Shown: positions 28,686 through 38,717 of the stretch, piece by piece
How the letters are laid out: every line of letters begins with the position of its first letter
Position numbering within the stretch: position 1 is the stretch's first letter
Assembly (NCBI RefSeq): GCF_030407815.1
Contig: NZ_JASDCS010000004.1
Location: 27,132-91,131 of the forward strand
Reading direction: 5' to 3'
DNA from: Psychrobacter sp. APC 3281
GTDB lineage: Bacteria > Pseudomonadota > Gammaproteobacteria > Pseudomonadales > Moraxellaceae
Length of the DNA stretch: 64,000 bases
Made by a program: the position numbers and the translations under genes
The notes under the pieces: generated by a model
What the model saw: the letters and a program-made list of their open reading frames with translations, nothing else
Told to the model about the DNA's origin: nothing
Databases searched by the model: none

Positions 28686-29726
28686 TTATTCTACCACTTC
28701 TTTTGCTTTATCGATAACCGCTTGTGGCAACGTGATGCCTTCTTCTTTAGCGTGTTTTGGACTGACGTATAGATCAAGCGCTTGTGGAGTGTAAACTGGG
28801 ATAGCACCTGCTTTTTCACCGTTTAAGATACGTACGACAATTTTACCAGTTTCGCGGCCAAGCTCATAGTAGTTCACGCCTAGAGCAGCAACAGCACCGC
28901 GTTCAACTGAGCTAGTGTCCGAGGCAATTAGAGGAATCTTACTTTGTTTGGCGATTTGATAAAGTGATTCGTACGCTGATACTACGTTGTTGTCAGTTGA
29001 AGTATAGATCATATCGACCTTACCTTCGAGACTACGGGCTGCCATCGCGATGTCGTTACTACGCTGTGCAGGTGCTTCTAATACATTGATACCGAGTGGT
29101 GTTAACTTCTCTTTTAGATTTTTTAAGATAATCGTTGAGTTGACTTCACCTGGGCTATAGACATAACCGACGTTCTTTAATGATGGAATGATTTGACGCA
29201 TCAAATCAATTTGTGGCTCATACGGTAGGGCATCTGATGCGCCTGTAACGTTGGTGCCAGATCCATCTAACTTAGGTACCAGTTTTGCGGCTACTGGATC
29301 AGTAACTGCTGAGAATACCAATGGAATGCTGCTAGTAGAAGCGGCAACAGACTGCGCCGACGGCGTTGCGATAGCGACGATAACGTCTGGTGCATCAGCG
29401 ACAAATTGCTTGGCAATCTGACCAGCAGTAGCAGTGTTTCCTTGTGCGCTTTGGAAGTTAACGGTTAAGTTTTCACCGTCCTTGAAGCCTGCTTCGTTTA
29501 GCTCGTCGATGACGCCTTTACGTACATCATCAAGCGCCGGATGTTCGACGATAGCGGTAATAGCAACGGTCTTCATAGCTGTCGCTGCATCACCACTAGC
29601 GGCAGCATCCGTGGAGCCATCATCTTGCGCTGATTGGTTACAACCAGTCAAGATAGCAGTACATACACCGCCTAATAATAAAGCCTTACCAAAATTAAAA
29701 CGACCAAAACGATTTTGAGACAACAT
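28686..29726 (-). CDS. ABC substrate-binding lipoprotein, TrpX-like (copy 1)
   Basis: Periplasmic ligand-binding protein of the ABC_sub_bind family. A lipoprotein signal with lipobox ILTGC precedes an Asp/Ala/Ser linker; the mature domain contains IVEHPALDDVRKGVIDEL, NFQSAQGNTATAGQIAKQF and VAIATPSAQSVAAS, all shared with the copy upstream. ATG at 29726 is chosen because AGGAG stands 8 bases before it. It follows the paralogue after ~75 bp, so both are probably transcribed together with or ahead of the permease. The ligand is likely an amino acid by family (tryptophan/tyrosine) but unproven. Confidence 0.93.
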   Translation of the reverse strand: MLSQNRFGRFNFGKALLLGGVCTAILTGCNQSAQDDGSTDAAASGDAATAMKTVAITAIVEHPALDDVRKGVIDELNEAGFKDGENLTVNFQSAQGNTATAGQIAKQFVADAPDVIVAIATPSAQSVAASTSSIPLVFSAVTDPVAAKLVPKLDGSGTNVTGASDALPYEPQIDLMRQIIPSLKNVGYVYSPGEVNSTIILKNLKEKLTPLGINVLEAPAQRSNDIAMAARSLEGKVDMIYTSTDNNVVSAYESLYQIAKQSKIPLIASDTSSVERGAVAALGVNYYELGRETGKIVVRILNGEKAGAIPVYTPQALDLYVSPKHAKEEGITLPQAVIDKAKEVVE

Positions 29727-29803
29727 GGGTCTTACTCCTAAAATAATAGTGTGTCCGTACACTATATAAATAATTGACGAGCTAATAGATAGCTTACTAC
29801 TTT

Positions 29804-30853
29804 TTATTTGGTTTCGGCATCAATATCAACATTGATGGCGTTTTTTAGTAACTCTGCTGGCAAGCTGACACCTTGTGTTTTGGCGTGCTTAGGACTGACA
29901 TATAAGGTCAGATCATTCATGACTTCAGGTTTGATGGTGTTGACCGCTTCGCCATTTAACACACGATATACCATCTTGCCAGTGGTACGACCAAAGTCAT
30001 AGTCATTAACACCAAGCGCAGCAGTCGCGCCGCGTTTTACACTGAATTCATCAGACGCGATAATCGGTAACTTTAGCTCATTTGCTGCTTGGGTCATGGC
30101 CTCAAAGGCAGAGGCAACATTGTTGTCAAATGAGGTATAAATAATATCTGCACGTCCTTGCAAGCTGCGCGTCGCCATACCGATATCCGTTGGACGATTG
30201 GCAGGAATGTCTAATAGTGACAGACCTCTTGCTGGCAAAGCTTGTTTTAAATTTTCACGCAATGATACTGAGTTTGCCTCACCTGGGCTATAGACATAAC
30301 CAATGGTCTTTAAGTTGGGTTTTATCTGCTGTAACAAATCCAACTGCGGCTCTAGCGGCAACTGGCTTGAGAGTCCAGTCAAATTGCTTTGAAAGGGCTT
30401 GCCATCTGCCGTGATGAGTTTGGCACCTAGCGGATCTGACACAGCAGTGTAGATAATAGGGATAGTGGTGGTCGCGGCTACCACTGACTGCGCAGAAGGC
30501 GTTGAGATTGCTACGATCGCATCAGGGTTGTCTCCTGCAAATTGCTTGGCAATCTGTCCTGCAGTCGCTGTGTTTCCTTGCGCACTTTGAAAGTTAACAG
30601 TTAGGTTTTGACCTTCGACATAACCGTTATCTGCCAACTCATCAATAATACCGCGGCGCATATCATCTAATGATGGATGCTCAACGATTTGAGTAATGGC
30701 AATAGATTTGGCAGGTTTGTCTGTAGCCGTGCTATTTTCAGCAGTCGCTGCGGTCTCGGTAGAGGAGTTTGAGCAGCCGATTAGTCCCAGTGTGCTAATG
30801 GCGCTAAGAGCAACGCCATATAGGCTTAAGCGTAGAGTAGAAGCGATAGTCAT
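29804..30853 (-). CDS. ABC substrate-binding lipoprotein, TrpX-like (copy 2)
   Basis: Paralogue of the preceding protein (349 residues), with the same lipoprotein layout (lipobox LGLIGC) and the conserved blocks IVEHPSLDDMRRGIIDEL, NFQSAQGNTATAGQIAKQF and TPSAQSVVAATTTIPIIYTAVSDP. It differs in ligand-domain residues such as SSQLPLEPQLDLLQQI. It is the first gene of the cluster. Two binding proteins for one permease suggests two ligand specificities or affinities, but dedicated partners elsewhere cannot be excluded. Confidence 0.93.
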   Translation of the reverse strand: MTIASTLRLSLYGVALSAISTLGLIGCSNSSTETAATAENSTATDKPAKSIAITQIVEHPSLDDMRRGIIDELADNGYVEGQNLTVNFQSAQGNTATAGQIAKQFAGDNPDAIVAISTPSAQSVVAATTTIPIIYTAVSDPLGAKLITADGKPFQSNLTGLSSQLPLEPQLDLLQQIKPNLKTIGYVYSPGEANSVSLRENLKQALPARGLSLLDIPANRPTDIGMATRSLQGRADIIYTSFDNNVASAFEAMTQAANELKLPIIASDEFSVKRGATAALGVNDYDFGRTTGKMVYRVLNGEAVNTIKPEVMNDLTLYVSPKHAKTQGVSLPAELLKNAINVDIDAETK

Positions 30854-31455
30854 TATTAGGTTAACTCATAGGTTATATCAATCGCAAAAACCAAGTAGAT
30901 ACGGCCAGACTGACTGAGCCTACTAATTTATATAGTAGTCATTTTGCTCATCTGTTTGGTGTACTTTGGTTTTTTACCATGATATTGAAGAATGCAGATT
31001 AGCCAAGTCAATGCTATGTTGATGCTAAGATAGCAGGCTAACAATTAAATAAAGTAATCGTTCCATCGATTATTATGTTCATATTATGACAGTAATGTAA
31101 GTTATCGCAATAAGAAATTAATGTGTAGCGGTCATGGTGATGGATAATAAAAAAATCATCACTTCTTTTTATCTTATCAAGACGCGTGATGCATTGAAGC
31201 TCTTGTGTAGATCTGAATATAACAGATGCCGCTAGAGTACTTTTGTTTGCTGAAAACATATGCAAAAGGCTTACATCCTAGCAACGCATCTATTACGTAC
31301 TCACTTCATAATTAACGTAAGCTAATTTTCATACGAGAAACACGATAGGTCTAAGGATAATCCAGTCATTTTGGTGACATTGTGCTGAATAGTGGATATG
31401 AAATATACGCTATTATTTATCTAATTTTTCGAATGACCATTTTAAGGATAATATT
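30854..31455. other. Divergent intergenic region (602 bp)
   Basis: Lies between the leftward binding-protein gene and the rightward small secreted protein gene. A+T rich. A 75-codon frame (31265 to 31038) shows no family features and no ribosome site and is not accepted. Promoters for both neighbours are expected; no operator was recognised. Confidence 0.5.
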
Positions 31456-31845
31456 ATGAACACTGCTAATCTTAAATTATTAACCATCGCCGGTATCACT
31501 GCTACTTCTTTGATTGGATTGCCTGCTATGGCAAAAGATGGTCATGGAAACGGGCACGGTAATAGCAAAGGTAACTCTGCCCATGTTAGTAAAAACTATA
31601 AGCATAGTGGCAACGCCCACCCAAGTATTAACGCTTATCGCAATGCTAGTCCTAACGCCTCATTTAAGCGTGATCTTGATAGATACGGTTATAGAGTAGT
31701 CGGCAAGATTGATAGAAGGGATTATGACCGCTCTGTCGTTTTAGATCGTTATGATGACCGTTACGTTCGTATTCGTACGCCAGAAAATAACATTGTGACG
31801 GTGATTAATGATACTTTACAGATTATCGATATTTTGAGTAGATAA
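31456..31845 (+). CDS. Small secreted Gly/His/Asn-rich protein
   Basis: 129 residues. A signal peptide (residues 1-26, ending LPAMA) is followed by a Gly/His/Asn/Lys-rich stretch (KDGHGNGHGNSKGN and on to residue ~50) and a C-terminal domain of ~70 residues with many Arg, Asp and Tyr (DRYGYRVVGKIDRRDYDR). The His/Gly segment could bind metal, and the C-terminal pattern faintly recalls RcnB-type periplasmic proteins, but I do not assign a function. AAGGATAATATT precedes the ATG. It is convergent with metG across a bidirectional terminator. Confidence 0.75.
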   Translation: MNTANLKLLTIAGITATSLIGLPAMAKDGHGNGHGNSKGNSAHVSKNYKHSGNAHPSINAYRNASPNASFKRDLDRYGYRVVGKIDRRDYDRSVVLDRYDDRYVRIRTPENNIVTVINDTLQIIDILSR

Positions 31846-31902
31846 GTATTTTGAGTAGATAAGTATCAGGCTTGGTTTTTAGCCATTTGCTAAATCAGCC
31901 AT

Positions 31903-31934
31903 AAAAAAAGATGCCGCTTAGGGCATCTTTTTTT
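31903..31934. terminator. Bidirectional intrinsic terminator
   Basis: AAAAAAAGATGCC and GGGCATCTTTTTTT around a 5-nt loop, between the convergent small secreted protein gene and metG. Confidence 0.93.
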
Positions 31935-31958
31935 ATTTTTTAATCCTAAAAATAACCT

Positions 31959-34058
31959 TTATGCCAGTACGTCGCCAACAACACAAGCATCTGGCAAGGT
32001 AACGACAGTTAAGCCTGTCTTTGGCTCGCCAGTTGACAATACCATGCCTTCTGATACGCCAAATTTCATCTTACGCGGGGCAAGGTTGGTCACGCAAATA
32101 ACCTTTTTATTAATCAATTGCTCAGGCTCATAGAACTTACGAATACCGCTAAACACATTGCGAGGTTTGTCTTCGCCAACATCTAGCGTGAACTGTAGTA
32201 GCTTATCAGCACCTTCGACATGGTTACACTCTAAAACGTGTGCGACTTTCATCTCAACTTTGGAAAAGTCTTCGATACCAATATAGTCAGTCTGCTCGGC
32301 ATCAGTACTAGCATCTGTTGCAGATGCTTTATCTTTTGCGGCAGGCTTACTATTATCAGTCGCGGCAGGAGCGTCTGCTTGAGTTAATGATGCTTTAGAA
32401 TCTTCTACCATCGCTTCAATATCTTTTTCTTCGATACGTTGCATTAGTGGTTTGAATTTATTGATTTTATGACCTAGTAACCACTCATTACGACTGGCAA
32501 AACTTAAGTCATCAAGGTTTAAAAACTCTTTGGCATTATTAGTCAATTCAGGTAGCACTGGCGCAAGATAAACCATTAATTGACGGAAGATATTGATAGC
32601 GACCGAGCAGACGTCTTGAACTTCTTGCTCAGTACCCTCCAATTTCGCTAGTGACCATGGTTTTTTGGCATCGATATATTCGTTAGCTTTGTCCGCACAT
32701 TGCATGATTAGGCGCATAGCACGCGAGAATTCACGATTCTCATAAGCAGCAGCAATCTCATCGCCCGTTTTGGTGATGTCTTCTAATAGCTCTGACTCGA
32801 CGCAAACTTCTGACAGCATACCGTCGTACTTCTTAACCAAGAACCCTGCACTACGACTGGCGATATTGACGACTTTACCAACCAAGTCAGAGTTGACCTT
32901 TTGCATAAAGTCTTCTAAATCTAAGTTGATGTCTTCAACTTTATCAGACAGTTTGCTGGCGAAATAATAACGCAGGTATTCAGGATGTAAGTGCTCAGCA
33001 TACGTCTCGGCTTTGATAAAAGTACCGCGTGACTTACTCATTTTTTCGCCATTGACCATCAAGAAACCATGGGCAAAGACGCCAGTCGGCGTACGCAGTT
33101 CACTACCTGCTAGCATCGCTGGCCAAAACAAGGCATGGAAGTAAACGATGTCTTTACCGATGAAGTGATAAACTTCAGTTTTGTGCTCGTTTTCTTGTGC
33201 CCAGTAGCGGTCAAAATCAAGCGCTTGGTCTGTTCCTGCACGCTTATCACAGAGGTTTTTAAAGCTTGCCATGTAGCCAACTGGCGCATCTAGCCACACA
33301 TAAAAGTATTTGTCTGGCTCATCGCTTGGGGTATCTGGGATTTGGAAACCGAAGTAGGGTGCATCGCGTGAGATATCCCAGCTGGCAAGTCCTGCCTCAA
33401 ACCATTCTTGAAGTTTGTTGGCGACTGACGTTTGCAAACGGTTGTCACTGCGCGTCCAGTCTTTTAGGAACTGTTCAAACTCTGGCAAGTCAAAGAAATA
33501 ATGCTTAGAGGTTTTGAGCACAGGCGTTGCATTAGACAGTGTCGAATGTGGGTCTTTTAGATCCGTTGCATCATAAGTGGTGCCACATACTTCACAGTTA
33601 TCGCCGTACTGGTCTGGTGAATCACACTCTGGACAAGTACCTTTGACAAAGCGATCAGCTAGAAATAATTGCTTTTCAGGATCAAATAACTGCTCGACAT
33701 CCTTTGTGCTGATATGACCAGCATCATTGAGACGACGATAAATCAGCTCAGAGAACTGTTTGTTTTCTTCTGAATGCGTGCTGTGGTAGTTATCAAAGTT
33801 GATAAGGAACTTTGAAAAATCCGCTTCATGTGAGGCTTTAACTGAGGCAATTTGTTCCTCTGGCGTTACGCCATTGGCCTCTGCTTTGAGCATGATTGCC
33901 GTACCGTGTGCATCATCCGCGCAGACATAGGTGACCTGATGGCCTTGCGCTTTCATCGCACGTACCCAAATGTCAGTCTGAATATATTCTACAAGATGCC
34001 CCAAATGGATATAGCCATTGGCGTAGGGCAGCGCACTGGTTACTAGAATCTCACGCAC
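31959..34058 (-). CDS. metG: Methionyl-tRNA synthetase
   Basis: Class I aminoacyl-tRNA synthetase charging tRNA-Met. Seen: HIGH variant [10 protein letters not shown] near residue 17, a zinc-binding knuckle with CPEC and CEVCG (about 143-160), the KMSKS loop [11 protein letters not shown] near 340, an anticodon-binding helical domain and, after an Ala/Asp/Lys-rich linker (about 570-600), a C-terminal dimerising tRNA-binding domain ([20 protein letters not shown]). 699 residues, normal for the dimeric type. The start is GTG at 34058 with AGGTG upstream. It is a single gene. Confidence 0.97.
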   Translation of the reverse strand: MREILVTSALPYANGYIHLGHLVEYIQTDIWVRAMKAQGHQVTYVCADDAHGTAIMLKAEANGVTPEEQIASVKASHEADFSKFLINFDNYHSTHSEENKQFSELIYRRLNDAGHISTKDVEQLFDPEKQLFLADRFVKGTCPECDSPDQYGDNCEVCGTTYDATDLKDPHSTLSNATPVLKTSKHYFFDLPEFEQFLKDWTRSDNRLQTSVANKLQEWFEAGLASWDISRDAPYFGFQIPDTPSDEPDKYFYVWLDAPVGYMASFKNLCDKRAGTDQALDFDRYWAQENEHKTEVYHFIGKDIVYFHALFWPAMLAGSELRTPTGVFAHGFLMVNGEKMSKSRGTFIKAETYAEHLHPEYLRYYFASKLSDKVEDINLDLEDFMQKVNSDLVGKVVNIASRSAGFLVKKYDGMLSEVCVESELLEDITKTGDEIAAAYENREFSRAMRLIMQCADKANEYIDAKKPWSLAKLEGTEQEVQDVCSVAINIFRQLMVYLAPVLPELTNNAKEFLNLDDLSFASRNEWLLGHKINKFKPLMQRIEEKDIEAMVEDSKASLTQADAPAATDNSKPAAKDKASATDASTDAEQTDYIGIEDFSKVEMKVAHVLECNHVEGADKLLQFTLDVGEDKPRNVFSGIRKFYEPEQLINKKVICVTNLAPRKMKFGVSEGMVLSTGEPKTGLTVVTLPDACVVGDVLA

Positions 34059-34315
34059 AAAATCACCTATATTTTTATATAAACGGGTTAGTTATCGAAC
34101 ATCTTAAGCGGTTCATCGCTCATCGATGCGACATCGTTAATGCTAAAAACTTCTAAAAATAATAAAAATTCAAAAAGTGTGCCTATGATACCGTAAATCA
34201 AATAAATTTGTGATATTCCTTGGTAATTACTTCTCATTTGGCAAGCACTTATTAACCATAAACAATAGCCTTGCATCGTATTTGATAGTTATAGAATAGT
34301 TATCAATCAGCCATG

Positions 34316-34352
34316 AAAAAACCCACCAAGCAGTATGCCGAGTGGGTTTTTT
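34316..34352 (-). terminator. Intrinsic terminator after the GntP-type permease gene
   Basis: AAAAAACCCAC and GTGGGTTTTTT around an imperfect loop, 66 bp beyond the permease stop. The A- and T-runs on both sides allow action in either direction. Confidence 0.85.
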
Positions 34353-34418
34353 ATTTATCCATTATTCACCTAGATACCAATAGTTAGTCACAATAAATAG
34401 CTAAGCGACTAAGTTAGC

Positions 34419-35834
34419 TTAGAATGAACCGAACATCGTACCTAAGATAATCACAGCGACTACAGCGACCAACGGAATGACCATTGTAACCATCGCCAAG
34501 TTTAAATAAGACTGCTTATGGGTCAGACCACAAATGGCTAGCAAGGTAATGACAGCGCCACTGTGCGGAAGCGTATCAAGACCACCTGCCGCCATGACGG
34601 CTACGCGATGCATTAGCTCAGGGTCGATGCCCGCATTGACGGCCATGCGCAGATAATCTTCACCCAAGGTCGACAGCGCAATACTCAAACCACCAGACGA
34701 TGAGCCTGTGATACCAGCAAGCGTGGTCATCGCGACGGCTTCTGAGATCAGAGGGTTGTCAGGGGTAAGGTTTAAAATGCTATCACGAATGATAAGGAAG
34801 CCTGCGAGCGACGCGATAACTGCACCGTAACCCACTTCTGATGCCGTGTTAAAAATCGGCAACATCGAATCATAAGTACCACGGTTGATGGTTTTTTGTA
34901 GGTTGTTCCAGTGTCCAATACGTAGCAGAATTAACACCACACAAGCCACGACCAACGAGATAATAATTGACCATAACCCAAGTGAGCCTGCGATATTCAA
35001 GTCTGGGAACTGAGTTTGTAGACTACTGAAATCTATCGACGGGAATACCACATAGGTCAATATAGCGTTCAAACCAATGACCAATACCAGCGGAATCATC
35101 GCAATGGTAAAAGAAGTGTGATGAGTGTTTAATACCTCAGCTTCTTTTGCCGCCGCACCAATGCTACCTGTATCCTCTTCATCATGCTGACCATAGCCTT
35201 CGCCCGCTGCATTGGCTTTTCTGGCACGTGATTGCAGCCACATCCAACCACAAATAAACATGATCGTACCGCCGATGATACCCAAGATAGGGGCGGCAAA
35301 TACGTTGGTATTGTAGTAAGGAATGGGAATAGCGTTTTGAATGGCTGGCGTGCCTGGCAGTGCAGTCATCGTAAACGTAAATGATCCTAGAGCAATCGCT
35401 GCTGGAATCAAACGTTTTGGGATATCGGCTGCTCTAAACAAGTCTTTGGCGATTGGATAAATAGCAAAAGCCACAACGAACAACGATACGCCGCCATAGG
35501 TCAAAATAGCACAGACCAAAATCACCGCAAGGATGGCCTTGCTAGCACCGAGCTTTTCGACGACCGTATTGGCAATGGCGGTTGCTGCGCCAGAGTCTGC
35601 CATTAGGCGGCCAAATAGTGCCCCTAGCAAGAATATAGGAAAAAACTTAAGCAAGAATCCACTTAACGCGCCCATAAAAACATCGGTATAAGCGGGGATG
35701 GTGTTTAAGAAGTCACCTGATAGTAAGACTGCCAGCGTCGCCATAATCGGTGCTAGGATCAGCACAGAATAACCGCGATAAGCAAAAAACATGAGTAATA
35801 ATAGGGTGATGACAATCGCAAATGTACTAAACAT
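34419..35834 (-). CDS. GntP-family permease
   Basis: Inner-membrane proton symporter of the gluconate permease family, 471 residues, hydrophobic along its length. Seen: FFPIFLLGALFGRLMADSGAA early, FTFTMTALPGTPAIQNAIP, and GSSSGGLSIALSTLG plus GGLDTLPHSGAVIT near the C-terminus, all typical. The start ATG at 35834 is chosen because AAGGAGG is 7 bases before it; the open frame to 35894 would add 20 residues. The neighbourhood (AtoE, CoA transferase, 3-hydroxybutyrate dehydrogenase) suggests 3-hydroxybutyrate or a similar hydroxy acid as substrate. This is inference from position. Confidence 0.92.
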   Translation of the reverse strand: MFSTFAIVITLLLLMFFAYRGYSVLILAPIMATLAVLLSGDFLNTIPAYTDVFMGALSGFLLKFFPIFLLGALFGRLMADSGAATAIANTVVEKLGASKAILAVILVCAILTYGGVSLFVVAFAIYPIAKDLFRAADIPKRLIPAAIALGSFTFTMTALPGTPAIQNAIPIPYYNTNVFAAPILGIIGGTIMFICGWMWLQSRARKANAAGEGYGQHDEEDTGSIGAAAKEAEVLNTHHTSFTIAMIPLVLVIGLNAILTYVVFPSIDFSSLQTQFPDLNIAGSLGLWSIIISLVVACVVLILLRIGHWNNLQKTINRGTYDSMLPIFNTASEVGYGAVIASLAGFLIIRDSILNLTPDNPLISEAVAMTTLAGITGSSSGGLSIALSTLGEDYLRMAVNAGIDPELMHRVAVMAAGGLDTLPHSGAVITLLAICGLTHKQSYLNLAMVTMVIPLVAVVAVIILGTMFGSF

Positions 35835-36266
35835 GATAGCCCTCCTTGGCAAAATTAAGACAGCGAGTATGTCGCGCTTATCGATATAGGTCAATAAAAT
35901 TAATCAAAATAAGCCTATTCAGTCTGTTTTATCAAACATAAATCTAGACTCATAGACTCATAGACTCATAGACTCATAGACTGCTAACCATTAATATCTC
36001 GACAATTTAACTCCCGCACAGCGTTGACTCACATGCGCTGATGGTTATTTTCTAGTCGCTACGAAAATAATATGTTAAGTTAGCACAAGTGTTTCACGCA
36101 TGATATAGCGATATAAAATGTATTGGTATGGATGATAATATAAAATACAATGTTTTCCATTTATTAGGTGCAGTAAATAGTAATTGCTCTCAAATATGAT
36201 AATCGTTCAACATAGCTCTAACTATAATTTTTAAAACCAAACATCAAATTTACAAGGAATGTGAAT
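35835..36266. other. Divergent intergenic region with 8-bp tandem repeat
   Basis: Between the leftward GntP-type permease gene and rightward atoE. It contains 4.75 copies of TAGACTCA (35945-35982) and A+T-rich promoter-like sequence near atoE. No regulator gene lies in or next to it. Confidence 0.55.
35945..35982. repeat. 8-bp tandem repeat, 4 full units and a partial
   Basis: TAGACTCA repeated four times without change, then TAGACT. A simple repeat in a divergent promoter region, prone to copy-number change by slippage. Confidence 0.85.
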
Positions 36267-37607
36267 ATGTTTAGTGCCATCACTAATGCGAGCGTACAGT
36301 TAGTCAACCGCTATCTACCATCCCCATTCGTGTTTTCGATCGTATTGACCCTCATTGCATTTGCTGTAGGACTGGCAATTACTGGCCAAGATATGATTGC
36401 GATGGCAGGGCATTGGGGCAATGGACTGTGGTCACTGCATAGCTTTGCCATGCAAATGGCATTGGTTTTAGTGACAGGCTATGCCTTTGCCAGTGCGCCA
36501 TTCATTCAACGCTTATTGGACAATCTGGCTAGTCGTGTTCACTCTCCTACGACCGCCATTATCGTATCGACCTTGGTGGGATTGGTTGGTTCATGGATAA
36601 ACTGGGGTTTCGGTCTGATCATCGGGGCTATCTTTGCCAAAGCCTTGGCAAAAAAAGTGGCCAACGTCGACTATCCGCTATTGGTCGCTGCCGCGTATTC
36701 AGGTTTCGTGATTTGGCATGGCGGTTTTTCAGGTTCGATACCGCTGACACTTAGCTCGGGCGGTGATACGCTACTGACGCTGTCAGGCAATACCATGACC
36801 GAAGCAGTACCTTTATCGCAGACGGTATTTGCAGGCTACAACATGCTGCTAGTAGGTTTACTTATCATTATTTTGCCTCTGCTAAATCGCTTTATGCATC
36901 CTAAAAACCCTACGGTTATTGATCCTAAGCTGATCAAAGAAGAGATCTACGTCGCGCCCCAAAGAGACACGCCTGCACAAAAGCTAGATGATAGCCGTAT
37001 TATTGCTGTCATCTTATTGGCCTTAGCACTGATGTACTATATCAGCGAGTTTGGTAGTAACGGTTTTAACCTAGGGCTAAATATCGTCATTGGGCTATTC
37101 CTATTTATAGGTTTGCTATCGCATGGCACGTTAGAGCGTTATTATCGTGCCGTACACTCGGGGATAGGTGGCATCACGGGTATTGTGCTATTGTTCCCGT
37201 TCTACGGTGGCATCATGGGCATTATGACGGGAGCAAATGCGGATGGTATCTCTATCAGTACGCAAGTGACCGAATTTTTTGTCAATTCTGCTTCCGCAGA
37301 CAGCTTTCCGATTTTTGCATTTTTAAGTGCTGGCTTGGTCAACGTCTTTGTACCATCGGGCGGTGGGCAGTTTGCGGTACAAGGCCCTGTTATGATTCCT
37401 GCTGGTATCGAACTGGGTGTTAGTCCAGCCATTACTGCGATGGCGATTGCATGGGGTGACGCATGGACCAACATGATTCAGCCGTTTTGGGCGTTGCCAT
37501 TACTAGGTATCGCAGGTTTGGATGCACGCGCTATCATGGGCTACTGCTTGATCGTACTGGCAGTATCGGGTGCTATTATCATGAGCGTGTTTTGGCTATT
37601 GGTATAG
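36267..37607 (+). CDS. atoE: Short-chain fatty acid transporter AtoE
   Basis: Inner-membrane importer of acetoacetate or short-chain fatty acids, ~446 residues with about ten hydrophobic segments. Seen: RYLPSPFVFSIVLTLIAF at the start, GLVGSWINWGFGLIIGAIFA, GFVIWHGGFSGSIPLT, and VFVPSGGGQFAVQGPVMIPA, typical of the family. ATG at 36267 is preferred to the in-frame GTG at 36261 because AAGGAA has correct spacing to it. The stop codon TAG (37605-37607) lies inside the left end of a MITE-like repeat, so the C-terminus may have been altered by the insertion. It heads the scoAB and dehydrogenase genes. Confidence 0.92.
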   Translation: MFSAITNASVQLVNRYLPSPFVFSIVLTLIAFAVGLAITGQDMIAMAGHWGNGLWSLHSFAMQMALVLVTGYAFASAPFIQRLLDNLASRVHSPTTAIIVSTLVGLVGSWINWGFGLIIGAIFAKALAKKVANVDYPLLVAAAYSGFVIWHGGFSGSIPLTLSSGGDTLLTLSGNTMTEAVPLSQTVFAGYNMLLVGLLIIILPLLNRFMHPKNPTVIDPKLIKEEIYVAPQRDTPAQKLDDSRIIAVILLALALMYYISEFGSNGFNLGLNIVIGLFLFIGLLSHGTLERYYRAVHSGIGGITGIVLLFPFYGGIMGIMTGANADGISISTQVTEFFVNSASADSFPIFAFLSAGLVNVFVPSGGGQFAVQGPVMIPAGIELGVSPAITAMAIAWGDAWTNMIQPFWALPLLGIAGLDARAIMGYCLIVLAVSGAIIMSVFWLLV

Positions 37608-37709
37608 TCATTCCACTATAAAAATATTACTGCGTTAACCTCGCTTGAAGTATTTAATATACATCTACACTCGGTTGCCTTGTACTATTTTTAAATTGAA
37701 TCGACTATA
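37603..37709. mobile_element. MITE-like repeat, copy 2 (107 bp)
   Basis: Same 107-bp element as at 11586-11692. If the core runs TAGTC...GACTA, both flanks are TA, as expected for target duplication by IS630/Tc1-type transposases. The left end supplies the atoE stop codon TAG. Removing the element and one TA leaves the atoE frame open for 28 more codons to a TGA. Confidence 0.85.
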
Positions 37710-37862
37710 TGGCGTTATAACGCTCAAAAGAAAAATAAGCATGATGAATTTTCAATGTTAGGTTTTATTAAAAGCAACAATCAAACGGATAATTGAGACA
37801 TTTAATTCAGCATTAGTTTATGCAAGGATTAAAAATATAAATAACAATCATAGGAGACAAGC

Positions 37863-38576
37863 ATGAGTCAATCAAAAGTATATAACAGTGCCGAAGAAGC
37901 GCTAAAAGGTGTCGTCAGTGACGGGCAAACGCTAGCGATCGGTGGCTTCGGACTATGCGGTATTCCAGAAGCATTAATTGCAGCATTGCGCGATAGCAAA
38001 GTCAAAGAGCTGACTTGTATCAGTAATAACGCTGGTGTCGATGACTTCGGTCTTGGTCTGCTACTACAGACACGTCAAATCAAAAAAATGATTTCGTCAT
38101 ATGTGGGCGAAAACAAAGAGTTTGAGCGCCAGTACTTAGCAGGCGAGCTAGAAGTTGAATTGACGCCGCAAGGTACATTGGCTGAAAAATTGCGCTCAGG
38201 CGGTGCTGGTATCCCTGCGTTTTATACTGCAACAGGCGTAGGTACATTAGTTGCCGAAGGTAAAGAGACACGTGATTTTGATGGTCGTACTTATGTGTTA
38301 GAGCATTCATTACGCGCGGATGTAGCACTCATCAAAGCACAAAAGGCCGATAAAGCGGGCAATCTAATATTTAATAAAACCGCTCGTAACTTTAATCCAG
38401 ATTGTGCGATGGCCGGTAAAATCACGATCGTTGAAGTAGAAGAAATCGTTGAGACAGGTACGTTTGATCCAGACGAAGTGCATCTACCGGGTATTTTCGT
38501 TCAACGTATTGTGCTGAATGCTAGCCCTGAAAAACGTATCGAAAAGACCACGACTAAAGCTGTAGAAGGCGCGTAA
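37863..38576 (+). CDS. scoA: 3-oxoacid CoA-transferase subunit A
   Basis: Alpha subunit of a two-subunit CoA transferase that moves CoA from succinyl-CoA (or acetyl-CoA) to acetoacetate. 237 residues with the glycine-rich CoA site [13 protein letters not shown] (about 26-38) and [29 protein letters not shown] precedes the ATG. Its partner is encoded 141 bp downstream; the pair sits between a short-chain fatty acid transporter and 3-hydroxybutyrate dehydrogenase. Whether it is a succinyl-CoA (ScoA) or acetyl-CoA (AtoD) type cannot be firmly stated; residues favour the ScoA type. Confidence 0.93.
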   Translation: MSQSKVYNSAEEALKGVVSDGQTLAIGGFGLCGIPEALIAALRDSKVKELTCISNNAGVDDFGLGLLLQTRQIKKMISSYVGENKEFERQYLAGELEVELTPQGTLAEKLRSGGAGIPAFYTATGVGTLVAEGKETRDFDGRTYVLEHSLRADVALIKAQKADKAGNLIFNKTARNFNPDCAMAGKITIVEVEEIVETGTFDPDEVHLPGIFVQRIVLNASPEKRIEKTTTKAVEGA

Positions 38577-38640
38577 ATAAAAACGTGGTCGACGCTTAAT
38601 CGTATGTGACATTAACAGTCAATTTTAGATTGATAATAAC

Positions 38641-38676
38641 TTAGATAGCCAATTGATTAGATAACTGGCTGTCTAA
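38641..38676. repeat. Stem-loop between scoA and scoB
   Basis: TTAGATAGCCA (38641-38651) pairs with TGGCTGTCTAA (38666-38676), 11 bp with one G-U pair and a 14-nt loop. There is no T-run. It lies in the 141-bp gap between the subunit genes and could stabilise or process the message. Confidence 0.6.
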
Positions 38677-38717
38677 ATGAATAAAAATAGAATATCGCAA
38701 AAAACAAGGAAATCAGC

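Noticed and set aside
31038..31265. 75-codon frame on the minus strand in the gap before the small secreted protein gene
   Set aside because: No ribosome site, no recognisable features and residue composition typical of A+T-rich noncoding DNA.
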